Positions 1 to 7,267 of a stretch of 64,000 nt of DNA are shown in pieces. Below the pieces are notes generated by a model. It saw only the letters and a list, made by a program, of their open reading frames with translations, searched no databases and had not been told where the DNA came from. This DNA comes from Paenibacillus mangrovi (lineage in GTDB: Bacteria > Bacillota > Bacilli > Paenibacillales > Paenibacillaceae), in contig NZ_JALIRP010000004.1 in the NCBI RefSeq assembly GCF_022898935.1, positions 62,001-126,000 of the forward strand. Direction: 5' to 3'. A program made the position numbers and the translations under genes. Position 1 is the stretch's first letter. Each line of letters begins with the position of its first letter.

Positions 1-186
1 GCACCCGAGTTTCCGCCTGGATATCGATGTGAAACTTGTGAAATCAACGGTATGCCGGGAATACGGTTCGTAATAGGTGAGATGACTTTTGCAGTGATTA
101 CATTTCAATATTTGCAGGATCAGCTTTCAAACGTTTATGTTGTGATGAATCCAGACAAGTTGTCCCATTTTAATCGTATGAAGTAA
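1..186 (+). CDS. SigJ/ECF41-type RNA polymerase sigma factor, C-terminal fragment
   Basis: The reading frame is open from the left edge and ends at TAA, giving the last 61 residues of a protein that starts outside the window. The fragment contains NGMPGIRFVIG, then a hydrophobic strand, and ends VVMNPDKLSHFNRMK. The NG.PG and NPDKL motifs are characteristic of the SnoaL-like C-terminal domain fused to ECF41 sigma factors (SigJ type), which controls the sigma factor's own activity. The sigma2 and sigma4 regions are not visible. Identification rests on these short motifs, so the family call is good but the regulon is unknown. Confidence 0.75.
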   Translation, partial: APEFPPGYRCETCEINGMPGIRFVIGEMTFAVITFQYLQDQLSNVYVVMNPDKLSHFNRMK

Positions 187-250
187 AATCCGTGAAGTAT
201 GGGGGACTTGATATACCCTTCAAAAGTCTGGAAATAGACAGAACCAATGA

Positions 251-279
251 TTGACTTGATTGTAGCACTATTGTAAAAT
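251..279 (+). promoter_or_regulatory. Predicted sigma-A promoter of the HxlR gene
   Basis: TTGACT (251-256) and TAAAAT (274-279) are separated by 17 bases, close to the sigma-A consensus. The predicted start of transcription lies just before the palindrome at 307-322, so a regulator bound there would block elongation or clearance. Confidence 0.6.
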
Positions 280-306
280 TTTGTTATGTTAATTTTAGGT
301 AATGCA

Positions 307-322
307 CTTACTTAAAAGTAAG
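307..322. promoter_or_regulatory. Palindromic operator, copy 1 (likely HxlR binding site)
   Basis: CTTACTTAAAAGTAAG is a perfect dyad with 7-base half sites around AA. Its reverse complement occurs exactly at 803-818 upstream of the next gene. HxlR/YodB-family regulators are known to bind TACT...AGTA dyads. The position between promoter and start codon fits autorepression by the adjacent HxlR protein. Confidence 0.6.
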
Positions 323-336
323 GGGATGATTTATCA

Positions 337-669
337 ATGAATCATCAGCGTGAATGTCCAGTTGAGACACTCATACATGTTTTAGGTGGCAAATGGAAGC
401 CAATGATTTTATGGCATTTGATTGAATCCAAAAAGAGATTCAACGATCTGGAAAAGCTTATACCTGATGTTTCACAAAAAATGCTTTCACAACATCTCCG
501 AGATTTGGAACGAGAAGGCATAGTCGATAGAACGGTCTACCCTGCGATCCCTCCAAAAGTAGAATATTCTCTTAGTGAATACGGCAGAACATTGATTCCT
601 GTTGCAGAAGTCATGTGTGCTTGGGGAGAAAATCATAATAAGCGGAAATATGAAGAGTCAGCGTCTTAA
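337..669 (+). CDS. HxlR-family winged-helix transcriptional regulator
   Basis: The 110-residue protein has the family's normal length and typical sequence: CPVETLIHVLGGKWKPMIL near the N-terminus, a recognition segment SQKMLSQHLRDLEREGIVDR and a wing ending YSLSEYGRTLIPV. Cys7 sits where redox-sensing members such as YodB carry the thiol that reacts with quinones or electrophiles; sensing here is an inference. AAGGGG lies about 11 bases before the ATG. The gene has its own promoter and operator, and the same operator precedes the NAD(P)-binding protein gene downstream, so this protein probably represses itself and that gene pair. A strong terminator follows. Confidence 0.9.
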   Translation: MNHQRECPVETLIHVLGGKWKPMILWHLIESKKRFNDLEKLIPDVSQKMLSQHLRDLEREGIVDRTVYPAIPPKVEYSLSEYGRTLIPVAEVMCAWGENHNKRKYEESAS

Positions 670-710
670 AGCTGGTTTAATGAACTTGTACACTAATTCA
701 ATCAACTCAA

Positions 711-748
711 AACAAAAGCTGCCACGGGATTCCGGGCAGTTTTTGTTT
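711..748 (+). terminator. Rho-independent terminator after the HxlR gene
   Basis: AACAAAAGCTGCC pairs with GGGCAGTTTTTGTT around a 10-base loop, and the T-rich 3' arm supplies the U tract. Confidence 0.75.
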
Positions 749-802
749 ACCTACAGTCGCACTCCTGATATGAATATAATTATGGTATTCCTTTCTGTCA
801 TG

Positions 803-818
803 CTTACTTTTAAGTAAG
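803..818. promoter_or_regulatory. Palindromic operator, copy 2 upstream of the NAD(P)-binding protein
   Basis: CTTACTTTTAAGTAAG is the exact reverse complement of the dyad at 307-322. A second shorter dyad, ACTTTAAAGT, follows at about 825-834. Both lie about 100 bases before the start codon, where a promoter for the downstream pair is expected. Confidence 0.55.
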
Positions 819-914
819 TACCCTACTTTAAAGTGGGTTCTTAACATCATTTTGAAGCGATGCTAAGCTTGAGTTAACCAAATATTGGGGGCCATTTAAG
901 AGGAGGAATGAACA

Positions 915-1643
915 ATGAAAATTATTGTTTTTGGAGCGACGGGGAATACAGGGAAAAGAGTGTTGGTACAAGGGATAAAAATGGGGCATGAAATGACCGC
1001 ATTTGTGCGAAATTCTGAGAAGCTTTATGATCAACTAGGAGAGCATTTCTTAAAGCATGTGAAGGTGATCGTGGACGATATTATGGACCCGGTGAGCGTC
1101 GGTGAGGCGCTCGCGCATCAAGACGCCGCTATTATTGCAGCCGGCCATGCGGGCCAGGGAGAAGAGTTTGTTCATATCGTCGATAACATTATAAGTCAAT
1201 GTGAATTCCAATCTAGTTTCTCTGGGCGGGTATGGATAATGGGAGGAGCCGGCCTGCTGAATATTCCATATACTGATCTTATCGGCAACAATTTACCCGG
1301 CTTCCCACCTGAGTATAGAAATCACAACTTGAATTTCGAAAGGCTACAACAGACTGGGCTCGATTGGTCCATTATGTGTCCGGGAACAATGATTGATTCG
1401 AGAGAGCACCCAGATCCGGTTCATCTACACGTAACAACGGAAACCTTGCCCATTCCAATTCCGGAGATGATCAAGGAATATTCCGAGGCAGATATAGCCG
1501 GTTACTTGTTCAGCCGACTTCAAGAGCTGAATGTTGCTTATGACGATGTCGCAATATGTATGTTGGACCATCTTGAGCTCGGAGGAGAGTTTAAAAGAAA
1601 AAGGGTCGGTCTAGCCTATCAAAGCAATATTACAGTGCGCTGA
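915..1643 (+). CDS. NAD(P)H-binding protein, NmrA/atypical SDR type
   Basis: The 242-residue protein begins MKIIVFGATGNTGKRV, with the GxxGxxG dinucleotide-binding loop at residues 7-13 and a VRN segment at the end of beta-2, as in atypical short-chain dehydrogenases with NAD(P)H-binding or NmrA folds. The later segment LDWSIMCPGTMID is the usual W..(V)RPG-like stretch of this family. No classical YxxxK pair is evident, so it may be a reductase or a dinucleotide sensor. AGGAGG lies 8 bases before the ATG. It is followed after 13 bases by a DUF2269 gene and is probably controlled by the HxlR protein through the shared operator, which would fit a quinone/electrophile response. Confidence 0.85.
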   Translation: MKIIVFGATGNTGKRVLVQGIKMGHEMTAFVRNSEKLYDQLGEHFLKHVKVIVDDIMDPVSVGEALAHQDAAIIAAGHAGQGEEFVHIVDNIISQCEFQSSFSGRVWIMGGAGLLNIPYTDLIGNNLPGFPPEYRNHNLNFERLQQTGLDWSIMCPGTMIDSREHPDPVHLHVTTETLPIPIPEMIKEYSEADIAGYLFSRLQELNVAYDDVAICMLDHLELGGEFKRKRVGLAYQSNITVR

Positions 1644-1656
1644 GGAGAAGGGGATA

Positions 1657-2115
1657 ATGAATTTGTTTGGATTACTGCTCGTTTTGCATATATTGGCTTC
1701 GATCGCCATCATTGGCCCCGCTTTCGTGATGCCCATCATTCGAAGATCTGCTAGAACCGTCGGCCAGCTACACTTTGCTTTTGGTATAACGACCAAACTT
1801 GCCATAATGCCTAAAATTGGCGGAACCGTACTTATTTTAACCGGGGTTTCACTTATGATCATAACCAAGATGGGGTTATCCCAAATGTGGCTGAATGTAT
1901 CCATCCTTTTATCACTGCTCATAGTCGTCATGATCGACGGATGGATCGAGCCGCGTATGAAAAAGATCATAAAGATCATATCTGAAAGTCAAGACCAGGG
2001 TAATGAAATACCCGCCGAGTTTGGACTGCTGATAAAAAAGATCGTACCCATCGAGACGGCAGCACAGCTGCTGATGATTGCCATATTGGTGCTTATGGTC
2101 GTTAAGCCATTTTAA
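1657..2115 (+). CDS. DUF2269-type integral membrane protein
   Basis: The 152-residue product is very hydrophobic, with four likely transmembrane helices at about 3-25, 48-70, 74-93 and 128-150. The N-terminal stretch LLLVLHILASIAIIGPAF, with a conserved HI..A..G pattern, matches DUF2269 proteins, whose biochemical role is not established. GGAGAAGGGG precedes the ATG, and the 13-base gap to the previous stop indicates cotranscription with the NAD(P)-binding protein. A membrane partner in a redox or detoxification unit is a guess from context. Confidence 0.75.
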   Translation: MNLFGLLLVLHILASIAIIGPAFVMPIIRRSARTVGQLHFAFGITTKLAIMPKIGGTVLILTGVSLMIITKMGLSQMWLNVSILLSLLIVVMIDGWIEPRMKKIIKIISESQDQGNEIPAEFGLLIKKIVPIETAAQLLMIAILVLMVVKPF

Positions 2116-2358
2116 AGAAGCCGATGGGAGCGTCCTAACCACATTTTGACCGCTAACGCATCGTAAACATCAGTAAAATTACTTTCGAATGTGATGATTA
2201 TCTAACCAATTGTTTTGAAGGGAGCTGAAGACGACTAGGTCGTGGTTACGTCATCCGTCTCCAGTCCAGGCGATAAAGAGACTCTAGCCTGTTTTAGCGA
2301 GATGATCCTTCGCTTAAAATGATGGTATGAAAAAATCATCTGATCGAGGTGGCTTGAT

Positions 2359-3168
2359 ATGACGTTAATCGATAGTCCGAGATTCAATCGACTGAGCGGG
2401 ATCGTGCTCGCTTATTATGTTCTAGCTTCCGTCTTCGCGCTACTGCTTGGAATCGTGCAGCCGGCTACCGGCATCCCTGAGGTAATCATCCAGCTGACGC
2501 AGTTCGGGCCAACGCTGGCGGTACTTGTCGTTCTATGGTTACTCCCTGGCTCTCGAGGGATTGTTCGCCAGGCGGAACTCCGGTCATCGAAGGCGGGCAT
2601 TGCCCAATTGGGGGAAGCAGTACTGATCGTGGTGGTGATTTTCGTGGTCGCGCTGGCCTGGTACGGATTGTCCGGCCATATGATCGACTTTACGAATCCG
2701 TTCGATCTTGCGCACCCGATGTGGCTCATAGTCATTGCGCAGTTCATCGGAGCGGCTGGAGAAGAGATCGGTTGGCGCTGTTTTCTGCAGCCCGCTCTAC
2801 AGACCCGCATGGGCGTCCTGCTATCCTCTGTCGTCGTTGGACTGCTGTGGGGCGTGTGGCATGTGGGGGTGTTCGCCGAGGGCTGGCTGTACGCAAGTTC
2901 GTTCATCTTGTTTGCCGTCTGTCTCTCGGTCATTCTCGGAGAGCTGCTGCGCGGCAAAAGACTTAAGTTGCCGACGTCCACGACGTTCCACGCGCTGATT
3001 AACCTAGCGATGCTGCTATGGTTCAAGGAAGAGGGAGGAGACGCTTACGCGATGGTGACGATGGCTGTTGCAAGCTTGATCGCTGCGGTGTGTGTGTTGA
3101 TCGATCACTCGGTTCGCACGGGCAGAGGAACGAAGCAAAGTAATAATACCTTCTTTGAATTACGCTAA
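2359..3168 (+). CDS. CPBP-family intramembrane glutamic/metalloprotease
   Basis: The 269-residue membrane protein carries the three CPBP (Abi/CAAX) signature motifs: EEIGWR at residues 135-140 (EExxxR), WHVGVF with His168 (FxxxH-like region) and HALIN at 211-215 (HxxxN). About seven transmembrane helices can be drawn. Family members cleave prenylated proteins or act in bacteriocin maturation and self-immunity, but the substrate here is unknown. The RBS is GAGGTGG. The stop codon TAA lies inside the sequence TTACGCTAACGGGACACG, which is the left arm of the dispersed element that recurs from 31 to 64 kb, so the last codons appear to come from, or overlap, an inserted element. Confidence 0.88.
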   Translation: MTLIDSPRFNRLSGIVLAYYVLASVFALLLGIVQPATGIPEVIIQLTQFGPTLAVLVVLWLLPGSRGIVRQAELRSSKAGIAQLGEAVLIVVVIFVVALAWYGLSGHMIDFTNPFDLAHPMWLIVIAQFIGAAGEEIGWRCFLQPALQTRMGVLLSSVVVGLLWGVWHVGVFAEGWLYASSFILFAVCLSVILGELLRGKRLKLPTSTTFHALINLAMLLWFKEEGGDAYAMVTMAVASLIAAVCVLIDHSVRTGRGTKQSNNTFFELR

Positions 3169-3188
3169 CGGGACACGTTAGTATATAG
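3163..3188 (+). repeat. Dispersed CTAACGGG element, fragment R1 (left arm only)
   Basis: CGCTAACGGGACACGTTAG matches the left arm of the element. Its arm dyad is intact here (CTAAC, 7 bases, GTTAG). No central GC hairpin or right arm follows. It provides the TAA stop of the CPBP gene. Confidence 0.7.
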
Positions 3189-3232
3189 TTCATCCAGAAG
3201 CGGGAAACGATAATGTAGGAGTTTGCTTTTAA

Positions 3233-3257
3233 AGTCGCGTAGTTGCGGCTTTTTTTG
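3233..3257 (+). terminator. Terminator after the CPBP gene
   Basis: AGTCGC pairs with GCGGCT (one G-T pair) around GTAGTT, followed by a run of Ts. Confidence 0.75.
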
Positions 3258-3344
3258 TTTTAACGATGCTACTAAAACTAACCACGGGAGCGTGAATCAT
3301 TTAGACGCCTGAGTCATAAGTTCAAATATGTCGTCTAGGAGAGG

Positions 3345-4241
3345 ATGTTGTTCGTGTTTCCTTATCAATCGGGGAATTATCAAATTCCAAATCCTTATTA
3401 CCGATTCATACCCCAGGGGCAGTATTACAACCCTTATTCTGACACAGGATGGCTTTGGTGGCATTATCCCATAGAATCAAAAGAAAGCTACCGTTTTTCT
3501 CCGCCTCAGCAACTTACCTTCGTACTTGTGCATGGCTCCTGGGCGGATGCTCACTTTTGGGACGGCGTAGCTGCTGAATTGCGCAGTCAAGGGCACACAG
3601 TCTATACTCCAGAGTATGCAGGCCACGGAACAGATCCAAATAAAAAAGTCACGCATGCAATGATTACGAAATCAGTCGTTGATTATATAAAACAGTTGAA
3701 CTTGCACGACATTGTCCTCGTTGGGCACAGTTTCGGTGGCACAGTCATCCAAAAAGTTGCGGAACAGGTGCCTGATCGCATCAAGCGTCTGGTCTTCTGG
3801 GATGCGTTCGTATTGAAAGATGGAGAATCGCTTGCAGACGAGTTGCCGCCCCAAACGAGACAAGGTTTTGAGCAGCTCAGAACCATGTCGAAAGACGATA
3901 CGATTATGCTTCCGTTTGAGCTGTTTAGGGCTTTGTTCGTAAATACGGCCTCCACGGAGGATGCCAAGCTATTCTATAAAAGTGTCTCTCCTGAACCAGC
4001 TAAACCACTTTTCGAGAAACTGGATCTTAAAGCGTTCTACACGCTACCAACCCCCAAAAGCTATGTATATTTCTACCAAGATAATGTATTGCCTCAAGGA
4101 GAGGGCTACGGTTGGAATCCCCACATGTCAACACGACTCGGTCTGTTCCGTCTAATCGTTGGCGATGGGGACCACTTTACGGATACGCGCACAAGACCAG
4201 CTTATTTGGCGCTGAAGATTTACGAAGCAAGTCGAGATTAA
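3345..4241 (+). CDS. Alpha/beta hydrolase with a tyrosine-rich N-terminal extension
   Basis: Residues from about 57 onward form an alpha/beta hydrolase: VLVHGSW at the oxyanion strand, GHSFGG with nucleophile Ser129, and a GDGDHF segment with the likely catalytic His277. It resembles esterases of the pyrethroid hydrolase/hydroxynitrile lyase-like group. The first 56 residues (PYQSGNYQIPNPYYRFIPQG and onward) are rich in Tyr, Pro and Asn with no signal peptide, reminiscent of spore-coat or exosporium proteins, so it may be spore-associated; this is inference. The AGGAGAGG motif is only a few bases from the ATG, so the GTG nine bases later is a possible alternative start. A strong terminator follows. 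Confidence 0.8.
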   Translation: MLFVFPYQSGNYQIPNPYYRFIPQGQYYNPYSDTGWLWWHYPIESKESYRFSPPQQLTFVLVHGSWADAHFWDGVAAELRSQGHTVYTPEYAGHGTDPNKKVTHAMITKSVVDYIKQLNLHDIVLVGHSFGGTVIQKVAEQVPDRIKRLVFWDAFVLKDGESLADELPPQTRQGFEQLRTMSKDDTIMLPFELFRALFVNTASTEDAKLFYKSVSPEPAKPLFEKLDLKAFYTLPTPKSYVYFYQDNVLPQGEGYGWNPHMSTRLGLFRLIVGDGDHFTDTRTRPAYLALKIYEASRD

Positions 4242-4280
4242 TCTGCTCAAGCGTTTATAAAATAACATATGCAAATGATT

Positions 4281-4306
4281 AGTCGCAGAAATGCGACTTT
4301 TTTTTA
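4281..4306 (+). terminator. Terminator after the alpha/beta hydrolase gene
   Basis: AGTCGC-AGAAAT-GCGACT followed by eight Ts is a compact, perfect stem with a U tract. Confidence 0.85.
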
Positions 4307-4311
4307 TTGCG

Positions 4312-4455
4312 TTATAAGTTTTTGTACCGAGCTGACGTTGTCCAGATGCTTGCTCGGCACCCTGAACAACTTGAAGTAGTATCACTAGTCCTTCTCGAGT
4401 ATGTTCGAATTGGAACGTTCCTTTGGGAAATATCTAGACCGATAACTAGATTCAT
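4312..4455 (-). pseudogene. Possible IS110-family transposase N-terminal remnant
   Basis: The minus strand encodes MNLVIGLDISQRN followed by about 35 unrelated residues before a stop. IS110-family DEDD transposases typically start with M(N/D)LV(I/V)GLD(V/I)(S/A)K, whose Asp is the first catalytic residue of the RuvC-like domain. Only this start is recognisable, and the rest is degraded or recombined, so this is a weak call. GGAGAGG precedes the ATG. It would place a mobile-element scar between the hydrolase and the bacteriocin cluster. Confidence 0.35.
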
Positions 4456-4664
4456 TCGACCTCTCCTAACCTGGAGATTCACCGGTAGCCCCAAAGGTTC
4501 TTCTTGTCGCTCCATAGCATCGCTTGTTATACGGGATCTAGAGTCACAACTAGCCTCAATCAGGGTCATGACAAGTAGGGGTGAACACTATAGCGCTCGG
4601 GATCAAGTCCCACGGGCAGTTACGTTCAACCCGGCTACCAAAAGTAGTCTGCTGGGTTCTTTTT
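4456..4664. other. Structured non-coding region next to the IS110-like start
   Basis: This stretch has no credible gene on either strand but contains several short dyads and ends on the plus strand with a terminator-like hairpin (AACCCGGC, inner TAC/GTA, GCTGGGTT, then a T-rich tract). IS110 elements carry a non-coding end that specifies a bridge (seek) RNA, so if the neighbouring fragment is a true IS110 start this could be that end. Orientation is uncertain: the U tract favours plus-strand transcription, the transposase fragment is on minus. Confidence 0.3.
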
Positions 4665-4824
4665 ATTTGGTAGGCGGATGTCATAGGAACACTAGTGGAT
4701 CCATTTTCATAAATTATCTAGTCGAGAAGGGCAGATGGGCTTGAATGCCGGTCGGATCCAGATCTAAGCATTCTCGTATAACGATTGTCCAATGTAGCGA
4801 AATGAATGATACGGAGGGTATAAA

Positions 4825-5076
4825 ATGAACGATTTCCAGAAGGATCTGCAAAACTTGAATGTCGGCCAGTTCAATTCGACGGGGATGACGCCTACGTCGG
4901 GGCAAAATCAGAACAGTCCGGGGGATCCCCGTTTATGTGTTGGTGTTTGCTTTTTTTGCACCGGCTTTTGCGGCGGGTTTTGTTCATGCAGCAACTGTTT
5001 CCGCTGCAGTAGCTGCTTCAACTGCGCCAGCTGCAGTGGCTGCGCACGTTGCGGAAGCTGCGCTCGCTGCCGTTGA
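4825..5076 (+). CDS. Heterocycloanthracin/sonorensin-type TOMM bacteriocin precursor
   Basis: This 83-residue peptide has a two-part layout. The leader (about 1-34) begins MNDFQKDLQNLNVGQFNS and has no cysteine. The core (about 37-83) is packed with 15 cysteines, mostly spaced Cx2C, alternating with Ser, Gly, Asn, Arg, Ala and Phe. That is the hallmark of thiazole/oxazole-modified microcins of the heterocycloanthracin/sonorensin group found in Bacillus. Cysteines and some serines would be cyclised by the downstream YcaO and SagB enzymes, and the leader then removed. GGAGGG lies before the ATG. An attenuator-like hairpin separates it from the enzyme genes. Confidence 0.9.
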   Translation: MNDFQKDLQNLNVGQFNSTGMTPTSGQNQNSPGDPRLCVGVCFFCTGFCGGFCSCSNCFRCSSCFNCASCSGCARCGSCARCR

Positions 5077-5115
5077 GTACTGAAAAGCTCGCTTGGTGAT
5101 CCGGCAAAAGGGCAT

Positions 5116-5156
5116 GCCCCTGCAAATGTCTCGTCTTGCAGGGGCTGTTCATTTTT
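5116..5156 (+). terminator. Attenuator/terminator between precursor and modification genes
   Basis: GCCCCTGCAA pairs perfectly with TTGCAGGGGC around a 10-base loop, followed by a T-rich tract. Located 40 bases after the precursor stop, it probably gives many precursor transcripts for each readthrough transcript of the enzymes. Confidence 0.8.
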
Positions 5157-5308
5157 AGTTTTAGGCATGACGGACAAAACGCTCTACATAACTTAAAAAT
5201 GAGGGAAAACCGAAAGCCTGCGTACAATGCGGTTTTCTCCGGCAAAAACTTAGTTTTTACCTACGAAACGGTTTTGCTTCCGGCAAAACTTTAAGGAGGA
5301 ATAAAAAC

Positions 5309-7267
5309 TTGAACCCTTCTATGCGTCTGAAAGTGAAAGGGGATACGTTCTTTCTCCCCGATTCAAATGGAGGCGTCTATTTTCGCAACAATACGGGTTC
5401 GTTCCGAATGGAAGGCGACATGGTCGATCTGTGGATCGAAAAATTGATGCCCATGTGGAGTGGGGATTATTCCATGGCGGATCTGACGGACGGGCTGCCG
5501 GAACCGCACAGGGTACGGGTTTATGAAATCGCGGAAATACTGTTCAATAACGGCTTTGTCCGGGATACCAGCCAAGACCGTCCGCACGGCCTCCCGGAAG
5601 CGATCGAACGGAAATATGCCGCACAGATCGAATTTCTGGACAGCTTTAGCGGTTCGGGCGCTCACTGCTTTCAAGCCTATCGCCAGGCTAATCCGATTGC
5701 GGTCGGTTCCGGTCCGATATTTGTCTCGCTCGTTGCGGCTTTGTTGGAATCTGGATTGCCCCGGTTTCGTATGCTGATCATGAACCGGGCGACCACGGAT
5801 CGCCAGCGGATCTCCGAGCTGACGGCAACCGCGCGTCTATCGGACCACGAGATCGAGGTCGAGGAGATCTTTCCGTCGAATGACGGCTTCCTCGATTGGC
5901 CGGAGGTCGTGCGGCTGGCGGATTCCGTTCTCTACGTCGCTCAGGATGACGATCCCGGAGAGCTTAGAGCGCTGCATGCGGCCTGCAGGGACGCAAAGAA
6001 GCTGCTGCTGCCTGCCATCTACTTGCGACAGTTGGGCATAGCAGGGCCGTTGGTGCACCCGGATTCGGACGTCTGCTTCGAATCCGCATGGCGCAGGATA
6101 CACCGAACCACCCTTGGCGATGCGGATCGGCCGACTGCCGTCTCTACTACGTCGGAAGCCATGCTTGCGAATGTGGTCGTATTCGAATGGATGAAGACCA
6201 TTACAGGGGTGATGTCTTCGGAATTGAACGGAAAGTTGTTCATGCTGAATCCGGAGACATTAGAAGGCGAGTGGCATTCGTTACTTCCCCATCCGCTGGT
6301 CAGGGGTCTTCGTCCGGCCGAGCCTACGGATCCGTTCGACCTTCCGATCGATCAGCGTACGGAGCGGAAGGACACAGACCGTCTACTGTCCTATTTCAAT
6401 CGCTTGACTTCGGCGAAGACCGGCATTCTTCACTGTTGGGAGGAAGGGGACTTGAAGCAGCTTCCGCTCTCGCAGTGTCGCGTCCAGGCAGTCGACCCGA
6501 TGTCGGAAGGCCCCGCCGAGCTGTTGCCTCAGATCATCTGTTCGGGAATGACGCACCATGAAGCCAGGAAGGAAGCGGGCTTGGCTGGCATCGAGGCGTA
6601 CGTGTCGCGACTGGCCGGGGTTCTGAAGGCGGCCAGACCTGCGCAGCCGGATTCCGCTAGCCCGCTCGAGTCGAAGCCAAATGATTATGTAGGGATCGGA
6701 GCAGGAGAGACGGTAGCGGAAGCGGTCCTCCGCGGACTGCAGAAATGTCTGTTCGAGGAGCTGAAGAGCCGTTCCGAATCCAGCATGCCCTCCGTTTACC
6801 GAATCGAGCTCAGCGAGGTTGATGATGATATCTCCCGCTATTGCTTGCGCGTATTGAGTACGATGCGGGACGCCCCGGTAATCGGTCTGGGGCAAGAAGC
6901 AGCGGGTTTTCCAGTCGTCTGGGTCGGTACGAACGGGTACTGGTACGGCGGGGTCGGAGTTAACCGCACGATGGCGCTGCGAGAAGCGCTTCGACAGGCG
7001 CTGATGAGGACCCAAAACGATGTTGTGGACATCCAAGTCCAAATCCTGGAGCGCTCTTCGGTCAGGGTGAAAGATGCCTTGCCGCAGAGCCTGACGATTC
7101 CCAGCTTTGATCAGTCAGAATACGGCATGACACTGCAGTCCGTCCGGGAGATCCTGCAATCGAACCATAAGCGGATCGCGGTCGTTGATTTGTCGACAGA
7201 ACCGTTTATGCAAGAAGTGCTGGCAGGCGTGTTTGGCGTGTCGCTGCGAGAGGAGGAAACGCTTTGA
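5309..7267 (+). CDS. Putative thiazole-containing bacteriocin maturation protein
   Basis: The 652-residue protein lies directly between the precursor and the YcaO gene, where Bacillus heterocycloanthracin loci carry a large maturation protein of similar length (the putative thiazole-containing bacteriocin maturation protein family). The N-terminal part (RLKVKGDTFFLPDSNGGVYFRNN) looks like the ThiF/RRE-like fold found in TOMM partners. A Rossmann-like region follows at about 120-220, and a C-terminal region includes GIGAGETVAEAVLRGLQKCL, resembling a degenerate YcaO segment. It presumably helps bind the leader or assemble the synthetase; no catalytic residue can be assigned. The start is TTG, chosen because AAGGAGG is 9 bases before it. 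Its stop overlaps the next start. Confidence 0.75.
   Translation: MNPSMRLKVKGDTFFLPDSNGGVYFRNNTGSFRMEGDMVDLWIEKLMPMWSGDYSMADLTDGLPEPHRVRVYEIAEILFNNGFVRDTSQDRPHGLPEAIERKYAAQIEFLDSFSGSGAHCFQAYRQANPIAVGSGPIFVSLVAALLESGLPRFRMLIMNRATTDRQRISELTATARLSDHEIEVEEIFPSNDGFLDWPEVVRLADSVLYVAQDDDPGELRALHAACRDAKKLLLPAIYLRQLGIAGPLVHPDSDVCFESAWRRIHRTTLGDADRPTAVSTTSEAMLANVVVFEWMKTITGVMSSELNGKLFMLNPETLEGEWHSLLPHPLVRGLRPAEPTDPFDLPIDQRTERKDTDRLLSYFNRLTSAKTGILHCWEEGDLKQLPLSQCRVQAVDPMSEGPAELLPQIICSGMTHHEARKEAGLAGIEAYVSRLAGVLKAARPAQPDSASPLESKPNDYVGIGAGETVAEAVLRGLQKCLFEELKSRSESSMPSVYRIELSEVDDDISRYCLRVLSTMRDAPVIGLGQEAAGFPVVWVGTNGYWYGGVGVNRTMALREALRQALMRTQNDVVDIQVQILERSSVRVKDALPQSLTIPSFDQSEYGMTLQSVREILQSNHKRIAVVDLSTEPFMQEVLAGVFGVSLREEETL

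Noticed and set aside
2415..3026. 203-codon minus-strand frame opposite the CPBP gene
   Set aside because: It is the antisense shadow of a gene with clear catalytic motifs; the composition is unlike a protein and there is no RBS.
4456..4664. T-box or other riboswitch upstream of the bacteriocin gene
   Set aside because: I see no T-box sequence (GGTGGNACCGCG-like) or other riboswitch core, and the region is better explained as a mobile-element end or unknown RNA.
4307..4744. 145-codon plus-strand open frame over the IS110-like region
   Set aside because: It has no RBS, an unnatural composition rich in Arg/Ser and no family features, and it lies across dyad-rich DNA and a hairpin.
6383..7042. 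Long minus-strand frames inside the TOMM and DUF4091 genes (also 8584-9201, 10147-10671, 23870-24529)
   Set aside because: They oppose well-supported genes in moderately GC-rich sequence and have no start signals or recognisable domains.
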